From positions 11,348,591-11,412,590 of the forward strand of contig CAJINV010000002.1 of NCBI GenBank assembly GCA_905178155.1: a stretch of 64,000 nucleotides of DNA, given 5' to 3'. The translations under genes were made by a program, and so were the position numbers. The notes under the pieces are model-generated. The model did not search any database. It worked only from the letters and a program-made list of their open reading frames with translations, and was not told the DNA's origin. Origin of the DNA: Amoebophrya sp. A120. Taxonomy: Eukaryota > Sar > Dinophyceae > Syndiniales > Amoebophryaceae. This document shows, in pieces, positions 55,359-64,000 of this stretch (the stretch's first letter is position 1; each line of letters starts with the position of its first letter).

Positions 55359-57930
55359 TCACGAAGATGCATAAGGAGCAGAAGAATACTCTGAATAATC
55401 ATCAGAGTCATCATAATAATCCTCAGCAGGATCATCTAAGGCGGCGGATGAAGCGCGGCTTCCCGTTCTGGAACTGCGTCTTGAAACGCGGCTTCCAGCG
55501 CGGCTTCCAGGTGACCTGGAAGCCGGAAGTCGTGTTCCAACTGGCGGTTGTGCCGGACGCGGCAGCAGCCCAGGAGATCGCGTTCCGCTGCTCCCCACCC
55601 TGCTCCTGGCCCCGCCCGCACTGCTCATGGCCCTGCCCGCTACACTGCTCCTTGCAACTCCTGCCCGCCCCCTCGGCTGTTGCGTGCTCCCGGGCAGAAC
55701 GGCTGCCGTTTGCTGGGGCCCGCCACCCCCCACAAGCTTTCGCCGGTGTTCCGTAATTTGCGACAGTACCTTCTGCCGCCCGCATTCCCGCTTGTAGTTC
55801 AAGAAGCTGAGCGCCTCTGTGTGGCTGAGCACCGCGTTTTCGTACGGTGGAGCCTCCACCGCCAGTGGCTCGCGTTTTTGAATTGGGTTCTCTGGCACAG
55901 ACAAGAGGTGAACGTCCGCGTTTTGGTACTGGTGAAGAAGGTAACGCGTGATCACCCCGGCCAACACCAAGTCTCCCACGTACGCCTGCGTTTGCTCCTT
56001 CAGTTCGTCCATTTTTTGGTCTTGTTGCACTTGGTTCAGAGCACGATCCTGGATGATGATGTCCCGAAGCCATTTTAGGTTCGAAAACTGATACGGACGG
56101 TTTGGATCATCGTCGTGCGGGTCCTGCCTCAGGTACAGAGCATCCAGGTTCCAAATGGTGACGCTCCCGTCGAATCGCTTCGCTTTTTGTTCGGTCTTCT
56201 TTTGTGTTGCCGACGTTTTGTTCTTCCCGGCAGATGTGAGCTCGTCGAGAAATCGCTTATATTGCGTCTCCACATCCTTTCGCACCACATCAGCCAACAT
56301 TTCCTGGGCCTCCGAGTATTGTCCGCTCCGCAGAAACTGCACGAAGTCGCTCCACGCCGCACCATCGCCCTGCCAATGCTCGACGCTGGAGATTTCCACG
56401 CGGAAAACCAGGCAAGAGTTGGCGGAGCCCTTCGAGCCCGTGATTTCCTGGCACTTTTTCTCCTGCGTTTTGGTGTTGAGTGGCAGTTGCATCTGCCTTA
56501 TGGAAGCGTCAGGTTTGAAATCGTCAAAGTTGAAATAATTTGTAATGCATAAAATGCATGACCGGAGGCACGTGTGTTGCAGAGCAGGCAAGTGAGGCCG
56601 ATTGTAAGCCTGTTTGGGGCTACAGCTCGAGCTGCTAAAGTAACATGAGAAAATCGCTCTTCTTTGCCTAAACAGCATGACAGAGTGGATTTAGGGACCA
56701 CCGAAATTTGTCTTGCGCTACTTGGAAACTGGGTTCCAATTGGCATCCATTTTATGCATGACAAATTATTTCAACTTTATCGATTTCAACTCTGACACAT
56801 CCATATGCCTCGGGTCTTCCGTCTCGGTGTCTTTTTTGCGGATCCGCCCGACGGGGACGAGCAGTCCGTCGCCCAGGTCCGTAATGTAGGTCGCGGGATA
56901 TTCTCCATCGACTTGATCGAAGAACACACGCTCCATGGTGGTCTTTGCCGCGTTGCAGGCGTCGTCCAACACCAGCATCTGGGCCTGCGTCATCCGCACG
57001 TGCAGCTGGTCCTTCGTACCAAGCCCGTTCCGGATCGGCGTCGTCGTGTGGGACTTCAAATATTCATCCAACACCTCGTCCCGCTTCTTCGAGAACTTGT
57101 AATACTCTATTCTCGCTTGGTTGCCGTGGAGCACGTACAGCGGCGAATTTGGGTCGTCGTCGGTGGAAAACCGGGCGTATTCTCTGCAAAAGTCCATCGT
57201 ATCAAGGTTTCCAATTGCAACTGCAGTACCTAGATGTAGATCTAGATGTAGAGACGACAAATAACTCATTTGCCGAAGAAGACATATACACTGTTGCTAC
57301 TGCTACTCAGGAGCAGAGCTAGTAGTAAAGGAAAACAAGGCTCAAGCAAATGATCAATTGCTAACATGCAGTTTGTTTTGGCAACCTGAAGACGATAGCT
57401 TTCAACTGCATAAAGCTTCCCAATCTGCGGCGTCGTGCGCAACTCCTGACGCCGCCCAGGAAGAAGCATAGAGACGAAGGAGAGCGGCTTTGCGCGACGC
57501 CTGCTGGTAGGTGAGCAATATGGCGCTCTCAAATGTTACATTCTCAACTGTTACATGATTTGTCATGCAAAAACACTGTCACTCTTAATACGATCAAGCC
57601 TTCTCCGCATGACAACTTCTCGACGTGCTAGATAGCATTATAATCTGCTCCAAACCTGTAATGCAAAAGGCGCAACGTTTTTCCTTTCACTTTTGTCGTT
57701 CTTGCATTACAAATTTCATGTAACAGTTGAGAATGTAACGTTTGAGAACGCCATAAGCAACGCTTTCAGTTTATCGAAAGAAAAAAACCTTACCTCCAAT
57801 ATGCGTATTCAGCGAAGGCGCGTGAAAATGGAGGAGGTCAGGGCCTTAGCTTGTAGAAAGCAGAGGAAGAAGGGCAGAGAAAAAGAAGCCAAGTTGTCGT
57901 CGGACGCCTACTTCTGCCTTTTATACGTGA
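55359..57930 (-). CDS. Unrecognised multi-exon protein (5' end not found)
   Basis: Phase-matched exons, in transcript order: one ending at a GTAAGG donor near 57817 (LLHFHAPSLNTHIG), a short one interrupted by introner C2 and ending 57407 (ALLTYQQASRKAALLRLYAS), 57220-56806 and 56493-55359. The last two share a loose internal similarity: AIGNLDTMDFC with TDDDPNSP, and TIWNLDALYLR with HDDDPNRP, each followed by a charged helical stretch, which suggests a duplicated unit. The C-terminus is an Arg/Ser/Gly-rich region, then an acidic Asp/Tyr/Ser tail. No family recognised. It lies 0.5 kb from the preceding gene on the same strand; its first exon is not identified. Confidence 0.65.
56499..56805. 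mobile_element. Introner, family B (copy 3)
   Basis: 307 bp, ends TATGGAAGCGTCAGGTTTGA and CTGACACATCCATA. Target duplication TGCCT at 56494-56498 and 56806-56810. Excision gives DPRQMQLPLNT. This is the only introner here for which a GC-AG boundary can be drawn within the duplication. Confidence 0.94.
57518..57755. mobile_element. Introner, family C (copy 2)
   Basis: 238 bp, ends TATGGCGCTCTCAAATGTTA and TTTGAGAACGCCATA. Target duplication AGCAA at 57513-57517 and 57756-57760. It lies a few bases into an exon of the unrecognised gene. Confidence 0.94.
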
Positions 57931-58469
57931 TCAAAAGAAAAACTAGAGGACCGTGACTCTTCCTAAAGCCATGAAAAGAAGTAAAACTTTGAGAACCAAC
58001 CGCGGCGATGACACATGCGCATTTTCCTTGTTCTCACAGCAGATCTACTCTACGTGCATACTTCTATTTCTGAATTGGAGCTGGAGGGAGGCAAACAAGA
58101 AGCGCAGATTGATGAAGGCAGAAATCAATCGACCAAGTCCAAAGGACCTCTACTGTGGCTTATGCGGGGCGTTCCATCAAGAGCCGGCCCGACATCAATC
58201 AACCTGCAGCAGGGCTAGGGCTTCAGCTGGGCTGGCTCTCATCCCTTGCAAGAAAGCACGGACCTACGAATGTGTCCATGCGCCACAGCGATCTTTCGCC
58301 CGAAACCGGGGAAAAGTAAGAGCAGAGATTGAGATGGATGTTGATGAAAAAACGAGAAACAAAAAGATGAAAAATGGTTGGTCCCAATGATCTCACCACT
58401 TCTAGCACATCAACTAGCGGCATTTTTTCGCTAGGAGGCAAGTAGGCAGCGGGTTTTTTTCTAATCATA
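57931..58469. other. Short intergenic interval
   Basis: Lies between two minus-strand genes. A 145-codon plus frame (57953-58390) contains a CGLCGAFH segment, but it has no family match and is on the strand opposite to all neighbours, so it is not called. The missing first exon of the downstream gene may be here. Confidence 0.4.
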
Positions 58470-60636
58470 TCATTGGATGTCCCGCATCTGCTCAAACACC
58501 CCGCCGAGCGAGTCGGCCTTGATTTCGTAAGCCGACTTTGGCTTTGCCTTGGGTGCAGCTGGGGCGTCAATTCTTGTCTGATCAAGGGCCTTGGACAAGC
58601 TGGCACGCATCCATTGTTCGGGGCGCTTGTACGTGCTGATGTCTCCGGCTTGGTAGCAGGGCTGCAGACTTGCCTTCACGTGGGACCTCGCCACTGACTC
58701 CGTCATGCCGTACCGCTGCTCGATGTACCCAGTGAGCACGTCACCAAGGGCAGCAAGGGACACGTCGTTGCTGGCAGAGTTTGGGTATGGGTTCACATCC
58801 ACGTCGATCAGCAAAATTCTCTTTGGAAAATCAAGCATGTCCTTGTTCTCACCCGTGGTTTTCTCGAGCATTTTTTTCGCGATGCCGAGCGGACTGCTGT
58901 CGCCGTTTTGAACCTTTTGTTTTCGCGTCACGTCCAGGAGACCTCGGCGTTCCGGCGCCGCCTTCGTCGGAGCCGGCCTGGCTTGGAGGACCCACCCGCG
59001 TCTGCCTGGGCCGCGAGGACAAGTTATCCAAAAGCTCTGCGGGTTTTGTTCCCAGTTCCCGCCATCGCACACAAAGGTCTGCGCAGTTTCCTGGTCCAAC
59101 ATGTAAAGGTCCAACATGTAAGTATTTTGGGATTGGGGATGTTTTGTTCGATCAAGCCAGACAATCTGTCCCGTTTTTTCCATCTTTGTCCAGTCAGAGT
59201 TCAACTTGTCTCCCACCTTTCTCGTGTCTTGAACCATCCGACTCAAATCCTCGCTGAGGGAGGTATGGCGTTCTCAACTGTTACATTCTCAACTGTTACA
59301 TGAATTTGTCATGCAGAACTACCATCAAGATCTACACGAGAAAGCTGCTTCGCGTGACAAATTTGCGAAAGGCTAAGCAAAGCCTAAATCTGTGCAGAAC
59401 TTGTATGTAATGCTAGAGGTGCAAGAACCTCGCCCCTTTCACTTTTGCAATTCTTGCATCACAGACTCATGTAACAGTTGAGAATGTAACAGTTGAGAAC
59501 GCCATAGGAGGTGTCGAAGATCACGTTCACGACGGGCGCCGAGTCTTCGCCGAGGGGGGGCTTCGCCGCAAAACAGCCCGACCGAGAGAGCTTGTCTGCG
59601 AACAAATCGCGGTCAGCCTGGGAAGCGTTCTCGTCAGGCACACTAAGCTTCAACTTCTGGTACCCAACACCCCACCGATCAATCTCCCCGCGGACGTTCA
59701 TCCCGGAGTCGCGAACCGACGAGTCCACAAAGTTCACGCAGATTTCGGGCACAATCGAAACGGCAGCAAATGAAGGCCCGCCTTCGACCCCTCCCGGCAC
59801 TGGATTGCTGCACTGCTGGTTGGTACTCAGCGCCACTGCTGCCATCTGGGAGCGGACCCCGCCGAAGGCTGCCTCCTCCTGCTTGCGAACCTGCTCCTGC
59901 TTTTTCTGCGCGGCCTCGTGTGCCAGCAAAGCTTTCCGTGCAAAGTAGCTGGATCCGATGAAACCTCCCAAATTGGGGGTTCCGTAAATTCCCCAATTCG
60001 CACCCACCAGGGCCGCACCAACGACCGGAAGCGTCCATAAGACCGCACCTGCAGGTGAGATCTGCTGCAGCTGCTTCTCCTGCACCTGCTGCTTCTCCTG
60101 CACCTGCTGCTTCTCCTGTACCTGCTGCTTCTCCTGTACCTGCTGCTTCTCCTGCACCTGCTGCTTCTCCTGCACCTGCTGCTTTTCCTGCACCTGCTGC
60201 TTCTCCTGCACCTGCTGCTTTTCCTCGAGCCTTTCCCGCAGAAGCTCTGTAAAACAAAAAGAATGGATCTTGCCACACTTGAACTTCTTGACCATCAAAC
60301 CTATAAAAATCATGGGAAAATGAGAAACCAAAGAGAAATGACGTGAAGATCAACATGATCATGATGTAGATGTTCGCGTCGTGGGAACAACAACAACATC
60401 AACAAACTACACGAATATAATAGCTGCGTGGTACTCGTTCGCTTCTTCTGAAATTCCAGCTTCACTCCCGATCCGGTGTAGAAAACCGCAGCAAGCCAGT
60501 ACATCACCAGGCGTGGCAAGTGAAGGCCCGGTCGGGCCCCTGCACGGACAACTACTACGGGCGACGAAGATGCTGCAGCGCTTGACGAGGCCGCCGCAGT
60601 CGCGGAGAACCCTGCTCGGGCACAACCTTGCACCAT
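58470..60636 (-). CDS. Hypothetical membrane protein with EKQQVQ hexapeptide repeats
   Basis: Exons 60636-60435, 60246-59507 and 59258-58470 give 576 residues in frame; the first intron is GTACCA...TTTTACAG, the second is an introner. The N-terminus is Ala/Ser/Val-rich with a hydrophobic stretch (LVMYWLAAVFYTG). Next come about nine tandem EKQQVQ repeats forming a charged coiled coil, then a second hydrophobic segment (VLWTLPVVGAALVGANWGIY). The remaining ~450 residues look globular, with WVLQARPAP and RILLIDVDVNPYPN segments. The ATG at 60636 is the first in frame. No family recognised. Two hydrophobic segments suggest membrane association. Confidence 0.72.
59264..59506. mobile_element. Introner, family C (copy 3)
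   Basis: 243 bp, ends TATGGCGTTCTCAACTGTTA and CAGTTGAGAACGCCATA. Target duplication GGAGG at 59259-59263 and 59507-59511. Excision gives VIFDTSLSEDLSRM in the hexapeptide-repeat protein. Confidence 0.95.
60062..60225. repeat. 18-bp coding tandem repeat
   Basis: About nine copies of CTGCTTCTCCTGCACCTG with few changes. On the minus strand it encodes EKQQVQ in the hexapeptide-repeat protein. The period is a multiple of three, so copy-number change would keep the frame. Confidence 0.95.
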
Positions 60637-62029
60637 GATGTCCTTGAAGGGAAACGGAAAACTTGCTGTGATCAAAAATCAAGAACAACGCCGAAGTTGA
60701 AGTTCGATCTTATTGGGATACAGTTCAAGTTGTTGTTCCCTCGTTGTTGCCTTGTTGTTGCATGAAGTACTAAAAATGAAAATCGAAATCCCGACGTCGA
60801 TATTACTATTAGAGGAAAGCTCCAGAAAGTGATCTTCACGGTGGCGATCTTGTTTCTTTAATAACACATCATCGTCTACTCAGACAGCAAAGCAAGAATC
60901 GCAAATTCGAATTCGTAAAAATACGGGTCGTGGGTAACGGTAATGGAGATTCCTGTCATAAGGATAAATGTACTTAGTGAGTGTCCTGCAACAACAATTC
61001 ATACGAAACGTCAAAACTTTGGTGGACGAGAAGGCACGAATATTGACAGACCACGAGTATTTTCTTCTTCGGTCTTGCACGACTACCGATCCGAAGCTAT
61101 CTGCTTAGCAGGCTTTGGCAATAATGAACGATGCCTGTCCACTTGGTTCAACTGATGTGCATGCTGCAATCGAACTGATGAATAGCCTAAAAAATCATGA
61201 AGACCTTCTTTTACTTGTTGTGGCGCGAACGTTTTTATTGTTTAAAGTAAAAAGTAAAGTAAAGTAAAAGTCTTGGACTATAGGATCCAGAAACGGTGGC
61301 GCTCCATGATCCGCTTTCTGGATTTCAATAGCAGTATGCTGCGACAACCGAATTGATGCAAGTCTTCAATGAAACAGTAACAAACAGGATGATGTGTATT
61401 TTTTTACAAACCGAGTATTCGTGTAACTTGAAACCGAATTCTACGTCACTTCTGCGCGCTCCAGTCACGATGGATACTGATTACAATATTTCACTTTGTC
61501 CGAAGGAAAAATTGTGCAACGGGTCGTATTCATACATCAATCTTCATTTTATACTTAGTAGCCGACGAATCTTCAAAGAATTTCAAGCCGAGTTGCCCAG
61601 TGCGACAACTTTTTTTTCGACCGCTTTGCTTTGTATCAATCCATAAGTACAAGCGGAATCTACTTGACTTTCACTTTCCTCCTTTTACCGAGTTCGATGG
61701 TTGACCGACGTGATAGAATTGGATAGACCTCCTTCGCAACAGGTGTTGAAAAACTAGACATGCGTTGATGACCGCTATTCCAGCAGGAGCATCCCGATAT
61801 CAATGTCCAGTGCATTTGCTTTCAGCAGCCTCTAATTTCATCAACAGAAATGAATCAAATACTTATCAGGTTGAATCGGATGAAGAGGTGCGCAAAACCA
61901 AAACGCCACTTAGCAAGTTTTTTTTGTCCTCTTGGTCTCGACTGCGGTGGCAGTCCGCTTCACGAAAAAAAAATCTCTGGTCGTCCACCTCTACCTGTCA
62001 GATTGGGAACAAAGCACGGCGATCGCGTA
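60637..62029. other. Intergenic, AT-rich
   Basis: Short frames only. A TAAAG/TAAAAG microsatellite lies at 61242-61270. No RNA gene or motif recognised. Confidence 0.6.
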
Positions 62030-64000
62030 CTAGAGGCCTGCATCCGCTTGCTCTACTTCTTCTCCATCGAGGTTAGCGACCTCCTCGTCCCTGAAGGATG
62101 ATGACATTTTTAACAACGAAGGACTGCCTTCCAGTAGCTGCGAAAGTCGCTCGCTTCGCCGAGGATTCCGATGGCAGGTTTCGGTTTCGGTCACGACATC
62201 AACTCCATCTTCGACATCAGTTTCCTCCACAGCCTTCGTGGTCTTTCCTGCTGCAGGGAAGGCGCTTGCGGCGGAAGAACAGGAAGTAGAGCTCGTCGAT
62301 TTGGTTGCGCTTATTGCGACAGACAGGGTCGCCGTTGATGGCGGAGATGATGAAGATGTTGATGACCGTGTATTTCTACCCGCGGAAGAAATTAGAGCTT
62401 CATCTAGTTCTACACCTTTGCTAGGATCATGATCCAGCAGTCGTCCTTCGGAAATGCTGGCCGAAGAGGACGCGGCGCCGGCTTCGCTGTAAGACGCCAG
62501 GAAGAGTCTTTGCCCGACGAGCGTGCTGTCCTGCGTGCCGTCGACGCTATTTGGCGACGTAGGAGAGGAATACCTGAAGTGAGAAAAATCTGCCGACGAC
62601 GATCCTACGTGCTGGCGGTCGTGGTGTCCATATTTCTAGGTCGTTCGTATATCCATTATATGCACATTTGGATGTTTTCGAGCATAATCAATGCCGCAGC
62701 CGGTAGGCGACTTCCATTCCGATGAATTGATTTGTTCTGACGTGATGGTCCACCAGCAAATTAGTGCATTTTTGGAAGTCGTCACTCAGTAGCCACCCGC
62801 CTCGTCGGGACTGACACAAATCAACAGGAAATCCTAGAAGAAGATATCACGTGGTTCACGGAAGTATTTATTCTGTTGTACCCGCCTGTGCTTTTTTTCA
62901 GTCGCGACACACTTTTCGGGGACGGGGACACAGAGGTCGCAACCGCGCCAATGTCGCAGATTATCGAGAGGTTAAATCCCCCCTCCCCATATTGAAAAGT
63001 TACGCTTTCAAGAATTTACGTTCTTGGGTTGCTGATTTGCGGCCACAAATCAGATTTGTCTTGCAAGAAGACAAGCGCAACGGCTTCCCTCCGATTATGG
63101 AAGCGAATATGTGGCAACATGCTGTACCTGTAGGGCCTAGAGGGCAGCCATTTGCAATGCTAAACAACTGGACCCAGACGCCCCTACCTAGGCTGGGTAT
63201 CTGGCCTGCTCAATGCCTTACTGCAAGACGGAGCGCATGATTTTGATTTGTGTACGCAAATATACTGAGCGTCAGCGACTCCGTTTCGATATGGGAAGGG
63301 GGCACTTTTCCTTTTGATACAGATCTCTTCTTCTTCTGTCAGACAGCTCAGCAACCCACCACTGACCTCATCCACCTCCACTCCGGCCGATGTTGGGGAT
63401 GGTATCTTGTTCAACCTCATCATGTTCAACATCATGTCGCCTTGCGCCCCTTGTGGTCCCCGATTCGGCTCGCCCGTGCCTCTACTTGCTGCAGCTCCGT
63501 GCATGCTGTCTGGAATAATAATAATTCGCCCCGAAGAAATTCCCTCGGACGAGCAGCTTAATATGGCTTCATCATCTTGTCCTTCGAGAAATTCGTGCAT
63601 GTTCTTCGGTGTGCGCGTCTTGTTCGTGCCGTGGTAGGTACTTTCGCTCGCTCCGCCCGAAGCGCCAGTCGTCGTCTTGTTGGCGCCATTGGGCGAAGTT
63701 CGAAAGCTCCCTGCCGGCGAGGAGCGACGAGAGTCCGAGATGGATGACCCGGCCTTGCTTGTCTGGCTGATCCGTCGGCAGCTGGGTGTCACCAGATGGC
63801 TCGTGGTGGTCGTTGCGGTGGAGGTCAAAAGGTGATCGTCGTGATCACCTGCTCCTGGTGGAATGTCAAAATTTATATTTATAACTTAACTGTCCTAATC
63901 ATAAATAATGCCAAAGAACTTCTGCAGCGCTAATCACATTTGACTTGCTATCATGTCCATCACGATTGAACTTCTTGCAGTTTTGATTGCACGTGTCTGG
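62030..64000 (-). CDS. Ser/Thr-rich acidic protein, 5' end beyond the window
   Basis: Two long stop-free minus-strand stretches. The upstream one (63870 to about 63318) is Ser/Thr/Gly-rich, with a segment GRIIIIPDSMHGAAASRG, and ends at a GTATCA donor after CLTEEEE. The downstream one starts at 62573 after CACTTCAG and runs to a TAG at 62030; it lacks an ATG and includes ASISEGRLLDHDPSKGVELD, then EETDVEDGVDVVTETET. Joining the two is an inference, as further small exons may lie between. No family recognised; composition suggests a disordered protein. Confidence 0.5.

Noticed and set aside
1-64000. tRNA, rRNA, CRISPR or prokaryotic operon features
   Set aside because: None was recognisable by eye; spliceosomal introns exclude a prokaryotic source. 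A tRNA or snRNA scan would be needed to exclude small RNA genes.

Overview
This is eukaryotic nuclear DNA. The genes are broken by introns, the products are eukaryotic (PP2C phosphatase, PAF1, F-box, cyclin, RING and C2 domains, voltage-gated channels with EF-hands), the intergenic space is repeat-rich, and there is one assembly gap. Three features point to an alveolate and best fit a dinoflagellate-lineage protist such as the parasitic Syndiniales (Amoebophrya-like): every gene I could support lies on the minus strand, many introns are transposon-like introners with no usable GT-AG ends, and the channels carry EF-hands. The organism call is inference.

Layout. 1-630 is strand-asymmetric simple repeats. 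2521-5632 is a multi-pass membrane RING E3 ligase with two introners. 7276-9021 is a C2-domain protein. 9250-11080 is degenerate repeats. 11105-15268 is an EF-hand voltage-gated K+ channel whose large intron holds a duplicated block and the gap. 17189-21059 is a single-domain voltage-gated cation channel with EF-hands and a C-terminal coiled coil. 22198-23452 is mitochondrial 3-hydroxyisobutyrate dehydrogenase. 24230-27560 is two GC-rich minisatellites. 27879-28111 is an exon with Cys/His pairs. 30368-32624 is a PP2C phosphatase. 35236-46564 is a very long gene. 47936-50922 is a PAF1 homologue. 54498-55121, 55359-57930, 58470-60636 and 62030-64000 are unrecognised genes.

Main discovery. The 35236-46564 gene can be read through 15 exons with every junction in phase, giving about 2,448 residues: an F-box, then a CDK-like kinase fold whose catalytic residues are replaced, then a two-lobed cyclin, then a long acidic tail. 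Animal cyclin F joins an F-box to a cyclin; here a pseudo-CDK sits between them. If the transcript is real, one chain could act as an SCF substrate receptor with a built-in kinase-like/cyclin platform.

Second system. Fifteen introners of five terminal-repeat families lie inside coding exons (one in a 5' leader). Each begins TAT and ends ATA, is flanked by a 5-bp target duplication, and restores the reading frame when the element and one duplication copy are removed. None offers a GT-AG pair. All families share the internal motif TTGTCATGC. One element contains a 0.68-kb poly(A)-ended insertion with its own target duplication. The phosphatase, dehydrogenase and PAF1 genes have only canonical introns.

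Exon coordinates were read by hand from splice signals and reading frame; no transcript or database search was available.
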